A program made the translations under genes and the position numbers. From positions 620,001 through 684,000 of the forward strand of contig NZ_CP046072.1 in NCBI RefSeq assembly GCF_017357825.1: a stretch of DNA of 64,000 nt, in the 5' to 3' direction. The notes under the pieces are model-generated. The model had not been told where the DNA came from. It did not search any database and worked only from the letters and a program-made list of their open reading frames with translations. Shown piece by piece: positions 30,134 through 41,705 of the stretch. This stretch comes from Sulfurimonas aquatica. GTDB taxonomy: Bacteria; Campylobacterota; Campylobacteria; Campylobacterales; Sulfurimonadaceae. Each line of letters begins with the position of its first letter. Position 1 is the stretch's first letter.

Positions 30134-33100
30134 GTGACAGATAATGGAACAAACTTAGTATTTAGTATCGATGTAGCTGGTTCAGACTTAGCAGCAGATG
30201 GAGATAGAACAATTGACGCTTCAGTAACAACTACAGATGCAGCTGGAAATACAGCAACTGCAACTGATACTGAAGATTACACAGTAGATACAGCAATCAC
30301 AGCTTCAATCACACTAGATACTGAAATCACTGCTGATGATGTTATCAACGCAGCTGAATCTGGTCAAAACATTGCAATCACTGGTGTAGTTGGTGGAGAT
30401 GTTCAAGTTGGAGATACAGTTACACTTGTAATAAATAATGTTACTTCAACTGGTCTAGTGACAGATAATGGAACAAACTTAGTATTTAGTATCGATGTAG
30501 CTGGTTCAGACTTAGCAGCAGATGGAGATAGAACAATTGACGCTTCAGTAACAACTACAGATGCAGCTGGAAATACAGCAACTGCAACTGATACTGAAGA
30601 TTACACAGTAGATACAGCAATCACAGCTTCAATCACACTAGATACTGAAATCACTGCTGATGATGTTATCAACGCAGCTGAATCTGGTCAAAACATTGCA
30701 ATCACTGGTGTAGTTGGTGGAGATGTTCAAGTTGGAGATACAGTTACACTTGTAATAAATAATGTTACTTCAACTGGTCTAGTGACAGATAATGGAACAA
30801 ACTTAGTATTTAGTATCGATGTAGCTGGTTCAGACTTAGCAGCAGATGGAGATAGAACAATTGACGCTTCAGTAACAACTACAGATGCAGCTGGAAATAC
30901 AGCAACTGCAACTGATACTGAAGATTACACAGTAGATACAGCAATCACAGCTTCAATCACACTAGATACTGAAATCACTGCTGATGATGTTATCAACGCA
31001 GCTGAATCTGGTCAAAACATTGCAATCACTGGTGTAGTTGGTGGAGATGTTCAAGTTGGAGATACAGTTACACTTGTAATAAATAATGTTACTTCAACTG
31101 GTCTAGTGACAGATAATGGAACAAACTTAGTATTTAGTATCGATGTAGCTGGTTCAGACTTAGCAGCAGATGGAGATAGAACAATTGACGCTTCAGTAAC
31201 AACTACAGATGCAGCTGGAAATACAGCAACTGCAACTGATACTGAAGATTACACAGTAGATACAGCAATCACAGCTTCAATCACACTAGATACTGAAATC
31301 ACTGCTGATGATGTTATCAACGCAGCTGAATCTGGTCAAAACATTGCAATCACTGGTGTAGTTGGTGGAGATGTTCAAGTTGGAGATACAGTTACACTTG
31401 TAATAAATAATGTTACTTCAACTGGTCTAGTGACAGATAATGGAACAAACTTAGTATTTAGTATCGATGTAGCTGGTTCAGACTTAGCAGCAGATGGAGA
31501 TAGAACAATTGACGCTTCAGTAACAACTACAGATGCAGCTGGAAATACAGCAACTGCAACTGATACTGAAGATTACACAGTAGATACAGCAATCACAGCT
31601 TCAATCACACTAGATACTGAAATCACTGCTGATGATGTTATCAACGCAGCTGAATCTGGTCAAAACATTGCAATCACTGGTGTAGTTGGTGGAGATGTTC
31701 AAGTTGGAGATACAGTTACACTTGTAATAAATAATGTTACTTCAACTGGTCTAGTGACAGATAATGGAACAAACTTAGTATTTAGTATCGATGTAGCTGG
31801 TTCAGACTTAGCAGCAGATGGAGATAGAACAATTGACGCTTCAGTAACAACTACAGATGCAGCTGGAAATACAGCAACTGCAACTGATACTGAAGATTAC
31901 ACAGTAGATACAGCAATCACAGCTTCAATCACACTAGATACTGAAATCACTGCTGATGATGTTATCAACGCAGCTGAATCTGGTCAAAACATTGCAATCA
32001 CTGGTGTAGTTGGTGGAGATGTTCAAGTTGGAGATACAGTTACACTTGTAATAAATAATGTTACTTCAACTGGTCTAGTGACAGATAATGGAACAAACTT
32101 AGTATTTAGTATCGATGTAGCTGGTTCAGACTTAGCAGCAGATGGAGATAGAACAATTGACGCTTCAGTAACAACTACAGATGCAGCTGGAAATACAGCA
32201 ACTGCAACTGATACTGAAGATTACACAGTAGATACAGCAATCACAGCTTCAATCACACTAGATACTGAAATCACTGCTGATGATGTTATCAACGCAGCTG
32301 AATCTGGTCAAAACATTGCAATCACTGGTGTAGTTGGTGGAGATGTTCAAGTTGGAGATACAGTTACACTTGTAATAAATAATGTTACTTCAACTGGTCT
32401 AGTGACAGATAATGGAACAAACTTAGTATTTAGTATCGATGTAGCTGGTTCAGACTTAGCAGCAGATGGAGATAGAACAATTGACGCTTCAGTAACAACT
32501 ACAGATGCAGCTGGAAATACAGCAACTGCAACTGATACTGAAGATTACACAGTAGATACAGCAATCACAGCTTCAATCACACTAGATACTGAAATCACTG
32601 CTGATGATGTTATCAACGCAGCTGAATCTGGTCAAAACATTGCAATCACTGGTGTAGTTGGTGGAGATGTTCAAGTTGGAGATACAGTTACACTTGTAAT
32701 AAATAATGTTACTTCAACTGGTCTAGTGACAGATAATGGAACAAACTTAGTATTTAGTATCGATGTAGCTGGTTCAGACTTAGCAGCAGATGGAGATAGA
32801 ACAATTGACGCTTCAGTAACAACTACAGATGCAGCTGGAAATACAGCAACTGCAACTGATACTGAAGATTACACAGTAGATACAGCAATCACAGCTTCAA
32901 TCACACTAGATACTGAAATCACTGCTGATGATGTTATCAACGCAGCTGAATCTGGTCAAAACATTGCAATCACTGGTGTAGTTGGTGGAGATGTTCAAGT
33001 TGGAGATACAGTTACACTTGTAATAAATAATGTTACTTCAACTGGTCTAGTGACAGATAATGGAACAAACTTAGTATTTAGTATCGATGTAGCTGGTTCA

Positions 33101-36100
33101 GACTTAGCAGCAGATGGAGATAGAACAATTGACGCTTCAGTAACAACTACAGATGCAGCTGGAAATACAGCAACTGCAACTGATACTGAAGATTACACAG
33201 TAGATACAGCAATCACAGCTTCAATCACACTAGATACTGAAATCACTGCTGATGATGTTATCAACGCAGCTGAATCTGGTCAAAACATTGCAATCACTGG
33301 TGTAGTTGGTGGAGATGTTCAAGTTGGAGATACAGTTACACTTGTAATAAATAATGTTACTTCAACTGGTCTAGTGACAGATAATGGAACAAACTTAGTA
33401 TTTAGTATCGATGTAGCTGGTTCAGACTTAGCAGCAGATGGAGATAGAACAATTGACGCTTCAGTAACAACTACAGATGCAGCTGGAAATACAGCAACTG
33501 CAACTGATACTGAAGATTACACAGTAGATACAGCAATCACAGCTTCAATCACACTAGATACTGAAATCACTGCTGATGATGTTATCAACGCAGCTGAATC
33601 TGGTCAAAACATTGCAATCACTGGTGTAGTTGGTGGAGATGTTCAAGTTGGAGATACAGTTACACTTGTAATAAATAATGTTACTTCAACTGGTCTAGTG
33701 ACAGATAATGGAACAAACTTAGTATTTAGTATCGATGTAGCTGGTTCAGACTTAGCAGCAGATGGAGATAGAACAATTGACGCTTCAGTAACAACTACAG
33801 ATGCAGCTGGAAATACAGCAACTGCAACTGATACTGAAGATTACACAGTAGATACAGCAATCACAGCTTCAATCACACTAGATACTGAAATCACTGCTGA
33901 TGATGTTATCAACGCAGCTGAATCTGGTCAAAACATTGCAATCACTGGTGTAGTTGGTGGAGATGTTCAAGTTGGAGATACAGTTACACTTGTAATAAAT
34001 AATGTTACTTCAACTGGTCTAGTGACAGATAATGGAACAAACTTAGTATTTAGTATCGATGTAGCTGGTTCAGACTTAGCAGCAGATGGAGATAGAACAA
34101 TTGACGCTTCAGTAACAACTACAGATGCAGCTGGAAATACAGCAACTGCAACTGATACTGAAGATTACACAGTAGATACAGCAATCACAGCTTCAATCAC
34201 ACTAGATACTGAAATCACTGCTGATGATGTTATCAACGCAGCTGAATCTGGTCAAAACATTGCAATCACTGGTGTAGTTGGTGGAGATGTTCAAGTTGGA
34301 GATACAGTTACACTTGTAATAAATAATGTTACTTCAACTGGTCTAGTGACAGATAATGGAACAAACTTAGTATTTAGTATCGATGTAGCTGGTTCAGACT
34401 TAGCAGCAGATGGAGATAGAACAATTGACGCTTCAGTAACAACTACAGATGCAGCTGGAAATACAGCAACTGCAACTGATACTGAAGATTACACAGTAGA
34501 TACAGCAATCACAGCTTCAATCACACTAGATACTGAAATCACTGCTGATGATGTTATCAACGCAGCTGAATCTGGTCAAAACATTGCAATCACTGGTGTA
34601 GTTGGTGGAGATGTTCAAGTTGGAGATACAGTTACACTTGTAATAAATAATGTTACTTCAACTGGTCTAGTGACAGATAATGGAACAAACTTAGTATTTA
34701 GTATCGATGTAGCTGGTTCAGACTTAGCAGCAGATGGAGATAGAACAATTGACGCTTCAGTAACAACTACAGATGCAGCTGGAAATACAGCAACTGCAAC
34801 TGATACTGAAGATTACACAGTAGATACAGCAATCACAGCTTCAATCACACTAGATACTGAAATCACTGCTGATGATGTTATCAACGCAGCTGAATCTGGT
34901 CAAAACATTGCAATCACTGGTGTAGTTGGTGGAGATGTTCAAGTTGGAGATACAGTTACACTTGTAATAAATAATGTTACTTCAACTGGTCTAGTGACAG
35001 ATAATGGAACAAACTTAGTATTTAGTATCGATGTAGCTGGTTCAGACTTAGCAGCAGATGGAGATAGAACAATTGACGCTTCAGTAACAACTACAGATGC
35101 AGCTGGAAATACAGCAACTGCAACTGATACTGAAGATTACACAGTAGATACAGCAATCACAGCTTCAATCACACTAGATACTGAAATCACTGCTGATGAT
35201 GTTATCAACGCAGCTGAATCTGGTCAAAACATTGCAATCACTGGTGTAGTTGGTGGAGATGTTCAAGTTGGAGATACAGTTACACTTGTAATAAATAATG
35301 TTACTTCAACTGGTCTAGTGACAGATAATGGAACAAACTTAGTATTTAGTATCGATGTAGCTGGTTCAGACTTAGCAGCAGATGGAGATAGAACAATTGA
35401 CGCTTCAGTAACAACTACAGATGCAGCTGGAAATACAGCAACTGCAACTGATACTGAAGATTACACAGTAGATACAGCAATCACAGCTTCAATCACACTA
35501 GATACTGAAATCACTGCTGATGATGTTATCAACGCAGCTGAATCTGGTCAAAACATTGCAATCACTGGTGTAGTTGGTGGAGATGTTCAAGTTGGAGATA
35601 CAGTTACACTTGTAATAAATAATGTTACTTCAACTGGTCTAGTGACAGATAATGGAACAAACTTAGTATTTAGTATCGATGTAGCTGGTTCAGACTTAGC
35701 AGCAGATGGAGATAGAACAATTGACGCTTCAGTAACAACTACAGATGCAGCTGGAAATACAGCAACTGCAACTGATACTGAAGATTACACAGTAGATACA
35801 GCAATCACAGCTTCAATCACACTAGATACTGAAATCACTGCTGATGATGTTATCAACGCAGCTGAATCTGGTCAAAACATTGCAATCACTGGTGTAGTTG
35901 GTGGAGATGTTCAAGTTGGAGATACAGTTACACTTGTAATAAATAATGTTACTTCAACTGGTCTAGTGACAGATAATGGAACAAACTTAGTATTTAGTAT
36001 CGATGTAGCTGGTTCAGACTTAGCAGCAGATGGAGATAGAACAATTGACGCTTCAGTAACAACTACAGATGCAGCTGGAAATACAGCAACTGCAACTGAT

Positions 36101-39100
36101 ACTGAAGATTACACAGGTAATTTGGCACCAGTAGCAGTAGATGATTCAATCACAGTCGATGAAGATACACCATTTACTTCTACAATTGATTTAGATGCAA
36201 ACGATACAAATTTAGATGGAGATGCATTAAGTGTAACGCCAGGTACTTTTACAACAGCTCAAGGCGGAACTTTAGTTCTAGCAGCTGATGGATCTTACAC
36301 TTATACACCAGCAGCTAACTTCAATGGAATTGATACAGTTGATTACACAGTAACTGATGGTTCACTAACAGATGTAGGTACTTTAACAATTAATGTAACA
36401 CCAGTAAATGATGCACCTGTAGCAGTAGATGATTCAATCACAATTGGTGAAGATACACCATTTACTTCAACTGTAGATTTAGATTTCAATGATACAGACT
36501 TAGATGGAGATGCATTAAGTGTAACGCCAGGTACTTTTACAACAGCTCAAGGCGGAACTTTAGTTCTAGCAGCTGATGGATCTTACACTTATACACCAGC
36601 AGCTAACTTCAATGGAATTGATACAGTTGATTACACAGTAACTGATGGTTCACTAACAGATGTAGGTACTTTAACAATTAATGTAACACCAGTAAATGAT
36701 GCACCTGTAGCAGTAGATGATTCAATCACAATTGATGAAGATACACCATTTACTTCAACTGTAGATTTAGATTTCAATGATACAGACTTAGATGGAGATG
36801 CGTTAAGTGTAACGCCAGGTACTTTTACAACAGCTCAAGGCGGAACTTTAGTTCTAGCAGCTGATGGATCTTACACTTATACACCAGCAGCTAACTTCAA
36901 TGGAGTTGATACAGTTGATTACACAGTAACTGATGGTTCACTAACAGATGTAGGTACTTTAACAATTAATGTAACACCAGTAAATGATGCCCCTGAAGCA
37001 GTAGATGGATTTGCAAGAGTTTCTGAAGAGGGACTTTTCAATGGTATAGTCGATACTACTGGTGAAAATCCTGGAGATGACACTACTGATTCAGCTGTTA
37101 TGACAGGAACGATGTCTTTTAGTGATGTTGAAGGTGATGTATTGAGTGTTTCACTCTCTAATCCAACTCAAACTCTTACTTCTGGTGGAGCAACTGTAAC
37201 ATGGAGTGGAGCTGGCAGTGACACTTTAACAGGTTCAGCAAACGGTACTGATGTTATTACTATAAATGTGACAAACACAGGTGCATATACAGTAACTCTT
37301 TTGGATGCAGTTGATCATCCTACTAACTCAGTTGAAGATATTTTAGCATTAGATTTTAATGTAGCAGTTACGGATAGTGTAGACACTACGAATGTAAACT
37401 TAAATGTAATCATAGAAGATGATATGGCCATAAGTGGAAATATCGTTCAGGATATTGAAATTCCTGAACAAAATACAAACTTGATGTTTATAGTAGATAC
37501 TTCTGGAAGTATGGGTTGGGATGCCGATACTGGTTCAACTACGATTACTACAGTGGAGAGAATGGAACTACTTCTTACATCTATGAAAGATGTAATTAAC
37601 TCATATGATGATATGGGTAATGTAAAAATACAAATTACTACTTTTAATAGCGGTGAGTCTACACACCAAAATCACTGGTTTACAGTTACTGAAGCCTTAG
37701 AATTTATAGGAGATGGAACTGCTGCTACTCGTGATATTAGTTTAACACCAGGTGGTGGAACTAACTATGATGAAGCAGTTGCAGAAGCTGAAATTGGTTA
37801 TCTAGTAGATGGTAAAATAGAAGCGACAGCAGAGATAGAAGTGGCAAACATAACTTACTTCTTCTCTGATGGTCAACCTCAAACTGCTGGTGGTACTGAA
37901 GGTACAGATGGAATTACTGGTGTTGAGATAACTGAATGGACTGACTTTTTAGAAGCAAATGATATTAGTGCCTATGGCGTTGGATTTGGATCTGGCTTGA
38001 CTGCGGCTGATCAAGCTTTTCTTGATCCATTAGCTTATGATGGATTAAATGAAGTTGAACGTGATGGTGTTATCGTTACGGATTCAACAACATTAGCAGA
38101 AACTTTACTTGGAACAATCCAGCCTCCACTTGTTGGAAATGTTCTTGGCCAGTTAGGTAGTGATGGATTTGGTGCAGATGGTGGATATTTCCAAGATATC
38201 ACAATAGATGGAGTACTTTATACATACAATGTAGCATCTGATACTATTACAAATGATGCAGATGCAAATGTAATAGCTGGAAGCCAACTCGAACTAGATA
38301 CTTTACAGCTAGGACATATCTCACTTAACTTTGCTACAGGAGCATATGTTTACTCCCCAGATGTACGCTTAGCACAAGGTGATACAAAACAAGAAGTTTT
38401 TGATTTTACAGCAGTTGATAATGATGGAGATACATCTACAGGTGTGGTTACGTTAAATATTAATCGTGCTGCAGAAGAGATTCCAGTTCTTAATTCGAAT
38501 GTAGATGAAGTTTATGAGTCAGCATTAGATACTGGAACAGATAGTACAAGTACGGCAGAAATCACGACTGGTAATATTCTCGCAAATGACACACTACCAC
38601 TTGGATCAGCTCTTACTAATGCTACTATAGCAGGTGGTACAACAGATACTTCAGTAGCCGGAGAAATTACAGTTACAACAAAAGAGGGTAATGTTCTAGT
38701 AATAGATACAACAACAGGTGATTACACATATACACTTGTTAATGCAGTTGATCATTATACTTACAATGAGCTATTAGCAGCTATTAATGTTAATCAAACA
38801 TTCAGTGCTGGATTAGAAGGGTGGTCAGGAACTAATGTAATCAATAATGCAGGTAAAATGCTTATTGATGGTGGTGGAAACACTGCTAGTCAAACTTTTG
38901 ATTTTGGAGCTGCATATGCAGGTAAAACTGTTACAGTATCATTTGACTTTGAAGCAGTTGGAGTTTGGGATGGTGGTAATGATAACTTTGTTGTTACAGC
39001 TAATACAGATACAATTAGTGATATAGCATATTTTGATGGAGAAGCTCACTATGATTTTGATGTTGTTTTAGATACAAATGGACGAGTATCAATAGATCTT

Positions 39101-40627
39101 TTAAATAGTAGTGGTTGGAATCAAGAAGATGCACTAATAGACAATTTTTCTATTCAAGCACCAGCAGAAACAGAAATCTCAGGACTTGCAGATAATGTAA
39201 TGGATAGTTTTGTATACACTGTGACAGATTTAGCGGGTTATAATTATACAGGTGGTTTAGATGTGACAATTCATGATGATGCACCAACGGCAACACCACA
39301 AGACGTTACTTTAACAATTGAACCAGTAACAACAAACATCTCAGTTATAGTAGATGTCTCTTCAAGTATGAGTGATTCAGATTTAGCATTAACAGAACAA
39401 GCAATAGAGACAATGATTAATAAGTACGAATCTATGGGAAGTGTAAACGTTAATATAGTTCAGTTTTATGGAAATGGAAAGATTCAAAGTGGTTGGCTAG
39501 ATGCTGATGCAGGTAGAGCACTTACTTTAGATACTACACGAAGTGGTACAGACATTGAGCAAGGTCTTCGTGAAGTAGTAGAGAACTCGTACGGAACTCT
39601 ATATACTCCAACACTTGCAGCTGCAGATCAAGATGTAATGTACTTCTTTGGAGATGGTAATACATACGACGCTTATAAAACAGATTTTGATGCATATTTA
39701 CCAACTTGGAATAGTTTTGTAGACTCTGGGGCTATTGATAAGCTATTTAGTTATAGTGTAAATACAACAAGTGTTTTAAGTGATATAGTAAAAGTCGCAG
39801 ATAATGGTGAAAACGTTGTTTCTCAGGATGCTGAAAATATCTCTAATATAGCTCAGCTTAGTACTGCAGTTAGTTCAACTGCTGCACTTTATACTGAAGG
39901 TAGCTTTACATCAGATGCAAGCGGTAACACTATAATCGACTTTGGTGCAGATGGTGGACATATTGAGTCAGTTACTATCGGAGCGAATACAGTTACATAT
40001 GATGCTGTTAATGTAGTTCAAACTATTTCTGGAACACATGGAGATTTTGAAATTAACTTTGAAACTGGTAGTTATAGATATATACCAACAGATAGAGTAG
40101 CAACTACAGAAACTATTGAAGCTTCAATTGTTGATAACGATGGGGACTCTTTAAATACGATTTTACTTGATATAAACATAGAATACTCTGCAGTGTTTAA
40201 CGATACTCTAACATATGATGGAGTTGCTCAATTAGATGGAGAAGCTGGCTTTGATACTGTTGTGATGGATGCTGGAATAACTCTTGATGCTGGAACTACT
40301 TTAGACTATACTAAACTAGATAATATTGAAAAAATTGACTTGAGTGCTAGTGGAGATCATCAGATTACGAATTTATCACTTGATGATGTCTTAAGCATTA
40401 CAGACTCAAACAATACTCTGCAAATCATAGGCGATGGTGATGGAAACCCTATAATTGGACTTGATGAAGATAATGTGGCTACAGTAGACACAACTGGTTG
40501 GGATAGAGTAAATGGGACAGGAGTTTCAGATGGAACATCTACAACATATGAGTATGTAAAATCGGATGGTTCAGGTGATAGTATTAAATTGATTGTAGAA
40601 GATCAAATAGATAATACAGGCTTATAA
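30134..40627 (+). CDS. Giant adhesin, C-terminal part as assembled (3497 residues)
   Basis: The apparent GTG start is an internal repeat codon without a ribosome site, so this is the continuation of the gene begun at 16002. It covers the rest of one unit plus 18 repeats, then three cadherin-like repeats (36125-36988), an Ig-like segment, VWA domain 1 with MIDAS motif DTSGS at 37496-37510, a T1SS-associated domain ([14 protein letters not shown]... about 38160-38480), a jelly-roll-like region (about 38800-39150), VWA domain 2 with DVSSS at 39353-39367, and a C-terminal region (about 40190-40624) of the type I secretion target kind. It ends at TAA, 4 bp before a strong terminator stem. The VWA domains suggest protein or metal-dependent ligand binding at the distal tip. 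Confidence 0.88.
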   Translation: MTDNGTNLVFSIDVAGSDLAADGDRTIDASVTTTDAAGNTATATDTEDYTVDTAITASITLDTEITADDVINAAESGQNIAITGVVGGDVQVGDTVTLVINNVTSTGLVTDNGTNLVFSIDVAGSDLAADGDRTIDASVTTTDAAGNTATATDTEDYTVDTAITASITLDTEITADDVINAAESGQNIAITGVVGGDVQVGDTVTLVINNVTSTGLVTDNGTNLVFSIDVAGSDLAADGDRTIDASVTTTDAAGNTATATDTEDYTVDTAITASITLDTEITADDVINAAESGQNIAITGVVGGDVQVGDTVTLVINNVTSTGLVTDNGTNLVFSIDVAGSDLAADGDRTIDASVTTTDAAGNTATATDTEDYTVDTAITASITLDTEITADDVINAAESGQNIAITGVVGGDVQVGDTVTLVINNVTSTGLVTDNGTNLVFSIDVAGSDLAADGDRTIDASVTTTDAAGNTATATDTEDYTVDTAITASITLDTEITADDVINAAESGQNIAITGVVGGDVQVGDTVTLVINNVTSTGLVTDNGTNLVFSIDVAGSDLAADGDRTIDASVTTTDAAGNTATATDTEDYTVDTAITASITLDTEITADDVINAAESGQNIAITGVVGGDVQVGDTVTLVINNVTSTGLVTDNGTNLVFSIDVAGSDLAADGDRTIDASVTTTDAAGNTATATDTEDYTVDTAITASITLDTEITADDVINAAESGQNIAITGVVGGDVQVGDTVTLVINNVTSTGLVTDNGTNLVFSIDVAGSDLAADGDRTIDASVTTTDAAGNTATATDTEDYTVDTAITASITLDTEITADDVINAAESGQNIAITGVVGGDVQVGDTVTLVINNVTSTGLVTDNGTNLVFSIDVAGSDLAADGDRTIDASVTTTDAAGNTATATDTEDYTVDTAITASITLDTEITADDVINAAESGQNIAITGVVGGDVQVGDTVTLVINNVTSTGLVTDNGTNLVFSIDVAGSDLAADGDRTIDASVTTTDAAGNTATATDTEDYTVDTAITASITLDTEITADDVINAAESGQNIAITGVVGGDVQVGDTVTLVINNVTSTGLVTDNGTNLVFSIDVAGSDLAADGDRTIDASVTTTDAAGNTATATDTEDYTVDTAITASITLDTEITADDVINAAESGQNIAITGVVGGDVQVGDTVTLVINNVTSTGLVTDNGTNLVFSIDVAGSDLAADGDRTIDASVTTTDAAGNTATATDTEDYTVDTAITASITLDTEITADDVINAAESGQNIAITGVVGGDVQVGDTVTLVINNVTSTGLVTDNGTNLVFSIDVAGSDLAADGDRTIDASVTTTDAAGNTATATDTEDYTVDTAITASITLDTEITADDVINAAESGQNIAITGVVGGDVQVGDTVTLVINNVTSTGLVTDNGTNLVFSIDVAGSDLAADGDRTIDASVTTTDAAGNTATATDTEDYTVDTAITASITLDTEITADDVINAAESGQNIAITGVVGGDVQVGDTVTLVINNVTSTGLVTDNGTNLVFSIDVAGSDLAADGDRTIDASVTTTDAAGNTATATDTEDYTVDTAITASITLDTEITADDVINAAESGQNIAITGVVGGDVQVGDTVTLVINNVTSTGLVTDNGTNLVFSIDVAGSDLAADGDRTIDASVTTTDAAGNTATATDTEDYTVDTAITASITLDTEITADDVINAAESGQNIAITGVVGGDVQVGDTVTLVINNVTSTGLVTDNGTNLVFSIDVAGSDLAADGDRTIDASVTTTDAAGNTATATDTEDYTVDTAITASITLDTEITADDVINAAESGQNIAITGVVGGDVQVGDTVTLVINNVTSTGLVTDNGTNLVFSIDVAGSDLAADGDRTIDASVTTTDAAGNTATATDTEDYTVDTAITASITLDTEITADDVINAAESGQNIAITGVVGGDVQVGDTVTLVINNVTSTGLVTDNGTNLVFSIDVAGSDLAADGDRTIDASVTTTDAAGNTATATDTEDYTGNLAPVAVDDSITVDEDTPFTSTIDLDANDTNLDGDALSVTPGTFTTAQGGTLVLAADGSYTYTPAANFNGIDTVDYTVTDGSLTDVGTLTINVTPVNDAPVAVDDSITIGEDTPFTSTVDLDFNDTDLDGDALSVTPGTFTTAQGGTLVLAADGSYTYTPAANFNGIDTVDYTVTDGSLTDVGTLTINVTPVNDAPVAVDDSITIDEDTPFTSTVDLDFNDTDLDGDALSVTPGTFTTAQGGTLVLAADGSYTYTPAANFNGVDTVDYTVTDGSLTDVGTLTINVTPVNDAPEAVDGFARVSEEGLFNGIVDTTGENPGDDTTDSAVMTGTMSFSDVEGDVLSVSLSNPTQTLTSGGATVTWSGAGSDTLTGSANGTDVITINVTNTGAYTVTLLDAVDHPTNSVEDILALDFNVAVTDSVDTTNVNLNVIIEDDMAISGNIVQDIEIPEQNTNLMFIVDTSGSMGWDADTGSTTITTVERMELLLTSMKDVINSYDDMGNVKIQITTFNSGESTHQNHWFTVTEALEFIGDGTAATRDISLTPGGGTNYDEAVAEAEIGYLVDGKIEATAEIEVANITYFFSDGQPQTAGGTEGTDGITGVEITEWTDFLEANDISAYGVGFGSGLTAADQAFLDPLAYDGLNEVERDGVIVTDSTTLAETLLGTIQPPLVGNVLGQLGSDGFGADGGYFQDITIDGVLYTYNVASDTITNDADANVIAGSQLELDTLQLGHISLNFATGAYVYSPDVRLAQGDTKQEVFDFTAVDNDGDTSTGVVTLNINRAAEEIPVLNSNVDEVYESALDTGTDSTSTAEITTGNILANDTLPLGSALTNATIAGGTTDTSVAGEITVTTKEGNVLVIDTTTGDYTYTLVNAVDHYTYNELLAAINVNQTFSAGLEGWSGTNVINNAGKMLIDGGGNTASQTFDFGAAYAGKTVTVSFDFEAVGVWDGGNDNFVVTANTDTISDIAYFDGEAHYDFDVVLDTNGRVSIDLLNSSGWNQEDALIDNFSIQAPAETEISGLADNVMDSFVYTVTDLAGYNYTGGLDVTIHDDAPTATPQDVTLTIEPVTTNISVIVDVSSSMSDSDLALTEQAIETMINKYESMGSVNVNIVQFYGNGKIQSGWLDADAGRALTLDTTRSGTDIEQGLREVVENSYGTLYTPTLAAADQDVMYFFGDGNTYDAYKTDFDAYLPTWNSFVDSGAIDKLFSYSVNTTSVLSDIVKVADNGENVVSQDAENISNIAQLSTAVSSTAALYTEGSFTSDASGNTIIDFGADGGHIESVTIGANTVTYDAVNVVQTISGTHGDFEINFETGSYRYIPTDRVATTETIEASIVDNDGDSLNTILLDINIEYSAVFNDTLTYDGVAQLDGEAGFDTVVMDAGITLDAGTTLDYTKLDNIEKIDLSASGDHQITNLSLDDVLSITDSNNTLQIIGDGDGNPIIGLDEDNVATVDTTGWDRVNGTGVSDGTSTTYEYVKSDGSGDSIKLIVEDQIDNTGL
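36125..36988 (+). repeat. Three near-identical 288-bp cadherin-like repeats
   Basis: Units begin at 36125, 36413 and 36701, each 288 bp (96 residues), starting [10 protein letters not shown] and containing the tandem-95/cadherin-like signature [21 protein letters not shown]. They differ at only a few bases (for example isoleucine versus valine in the NFNGxDTVDY segment, and DANDTN versus DFNDTD). They mark a second, smaller recent duplication beside the 324-bp array. Confidence 0.9.
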
Positions 40628-40630
40628 AAT

Positions 40631-40663
40631 AACTAGTCCCAAATCTTCTTGGGACTAGTTTTT
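40631..40663 (+). terminator. Strong intrinsic terminator after the giant adhesin
   Basis: A perfect 12-bp stem (AACTAGTCCCAA paired with TTGGGACTAGTT) closes a 6-nt loop and runs into TTTTT. It begins 4 bp after the adhesin stop codon. This is the clearest Rho-independent terminator in the window and closes the adhesin transcription unit. Confidence 0.92.
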
Positions 40664-40707
40664 GCTACAATTCTGCAAACATTTTAAATTTGTAGGACTC
40701 TGCTTAT

Positions 40708-41421
40708 ATGTATAAAATCCATCAACTGTTTATAGTGAAGTTTTTGTTGCTTTTCATAGGTGCTTTTGTGATATTTTCCATCATTGGATATAGCTCTATT
40801 AAATCTATCATTATTGAAGAGAACAAAAACTACTTACAAAAAATCATTTTACTCTCCGCTTTAGATATAGATAGGGTGAAAAACTTAGAACTCTATGCTA
40901 AAAACATATCTAACGCAGCCGTATTAAGAGTGACTATGATAAAGAGTGATGGAGAAGTCTTAGCTGAGTCAAACTTCGACATCCATGCAATGCAAAATCA
41001 TAAAGACAGAGAAGAAATTCTCCAAGCGCAAAAGCAAGAATTTTCAAGCAGTATTCGTTTTTCTCAGACTTTAGGAATTGATTTTTTATATGTCGCTAAA
41101 AAGATAAACTATAAAGATGCAAAGATATACCTGCGTTTAGCAACACCGCTCTCAGGCATTATGGACTCTTTTTATAGCCTCTTTTTTAAACTTGCTCTAG
41201 CTTTTTTACTCATACTTTCTATCGCATTTTATATAGCGAAATTGATGAGTGATAGGGTTTTATATGATCTAAATCAGTTAAAAAATTATCTAGAAGAGAT
41301 ATCTACGAAAAATTATAAAGCGATTATGCATGTAAAATATTTTCATGAGTTTTTAGAACTCTCTTTAATTTTAAAGAATATTATAAAAAGACTCAATAAA
41401 AAAGAGAAAAAGAAAAAATAG
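40708..41421 (+). CDS. Two-TM periplasmic sensor with HAMP-like tail but no kinase domain
   Basis: This 237-residue protein looks like the input half of a sensor histidine kinase of the PhoR-like type common in this phylum. TM1 is at about residues 10-33 and the periplasmic sensory domain at about 34-150, with the characteristic SDGEVLAES and MQNHKDREEI segments. TM2 is at about 155-178, followed by a HAMP-like helix pair (about 180-228). It stops in a lysine-rich tail (KKEKKKK) with no H-box and no ATPase region. No frame continuation into a kinase is visible in the 70 nt before the next gene. It could be a degraded kinase or a stand-alone signalling subunit. An extended -10-like TGCTACAAT lies just after the upstream terminator. 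Confidence 0.75.
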   Translation: MYKIHQLFIVKFLLLFIGAFVIFSIIGYSSIKSIIIEENKNYLQKIILLSALDIDRVKNLELYAKNISNAAVLRVTMIKSDGEVLAESNFDIHAMQNHKDREEILQAQKQEFSSSIRFSQTLGIDFLYVAKKINYKDAKIYLRLATPLSGIMDSFYSLFFKLALAFLLILSIAFYIAKLMSDRVLYDLNQLKNYLEEISTKNYKAIMHVKYFHEFLELSLILKNIIKRLNKKEKKKK

Positions 41422-41492
41422 CAAACTGCCATACTTTCACTCTTATTTTATCCCTTTAGATATATTTACACAAATAAATTTAAAGAGTACTT

Positions 41493-41705
41493 ATGAGAGA
41501 CTTTCATGCCATTATTAAAGTATTAAAACTTCATTTAAGCGGAGCAAAAGAGGTAAAAGTGTTAGACAAAGACGTCGCTTCTTTACTAGATATATCTCAG
41601 TCTAAATTTGCCACAATAAAAAAACGAAACGTGACACCCTATGAAAATATTTTAGAGTTTTGTAAACGCGAGGAGCTCTGCTGTAGTGAGATTTTTTTTG
41701 ATTAG
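41493..41705 (+). CDS. Small HTH protein resembling the N-terminus of phage CI-type repressors
   Basis: This 70-residue protein has a predicted helix-turn-helix around residues 26-50 (VASLLDISQSKFATIKKRN), followed by VTPYENILEFCKRE. This resembles the DNA-binding domain of CI-like repressors without the C-terminal peptidase/dimerisation domain. Two adjacent cysteines (CC) lie near the end. It is probably a compact transcription factor. Its stop overlaps the dnaX stop by 4 nt on the opposite strand. No phage genes lie nearby, so it appears to be a resident regulator. Confidence 0.7.
   Translation: MRDFHAIIKVLKLHLSGAKEVKVLDKDVASLLDISQSKFATIKKRNVTPYENILEFCKREELCCSEIFFD

Larger units (their letters stand above)
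21372..36116 (+). repeat. Tandem array of about 46 copies of a 324-bp (108-residue) Ig-like repeat
   Basis: Unit starts recur exactly every 324 bp from 21372 to 28500 and from 30296 to the array end (18 units; the last lacks 11 nt). Each unit encodes a 108-residue bacterial Ig-like domain beginning [10 protein letters not shown] and ending EDYTVDTA. Counted by eye there are 22 intact units, then two truncated ones meeting at 28754/28755, four more (29010, 29334, 29658, 29980), then 18. All copies I compared outside 28755-30060 look identical, synonymous sites included. The period is a whole number of codons, so copy-number change keeps the frame. Confidence 0.95.
16002..40627 (+). other. Giant LapA-like retention-module adhesin gene, reconstructed (frame broken only near 28.8-30.1 kb)
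   Basis: Protein modules run continuously from the ATG at 16002 to the TAA at 40627, interrupted only by small indels and one repeat misjunction. If these are errors, the product is about 8,200-8,260 residues. Order: retention module (1 to about 115), TAAG cleavage-type motif (119-122), Asp/Glu-rich linker, 14 Calx-beta/Ig-like modules (about 174-1790), about 46 identical 108-residue Ig-like repeats, three 96-residue cadherin-like repeats, an Ig-like segment, VWA domain 1, a T1SS-type domain, VWA domain 2 and a C-terminal secretion region. It is flanked by its export genes upstream and a strong terminator downstream. Classical RTX nonapeptide arrays (GGxGxDxxx) are not seen, only a single degenerate GEAGFDTVV. 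The expected role is surface attachment or biofilm formation, with retention in the TolC pore as known for LapA. Confidence 0.85.

Noticed and set aside
28755-30134. Insertion element or programmed frameshift inside the adhesin gene
   Set aside because: There is no inserted foreign DNA, terminal inverted repeat or slippery site. The changes are scattered small indels within repeat sequence.
21372-36116. CRISPR array or non-coding satellite
   Set aside because: Units are contiguous without spacers, 324 bp long and encode one continuous Ig-like protein frame.
41493-41705. Prophage remnant because of the CI-like HTH protein
   Set aside because: No other phage gene, integrase or attachment-like repeat is nearby, and the gene is compactly packed against dnaX.
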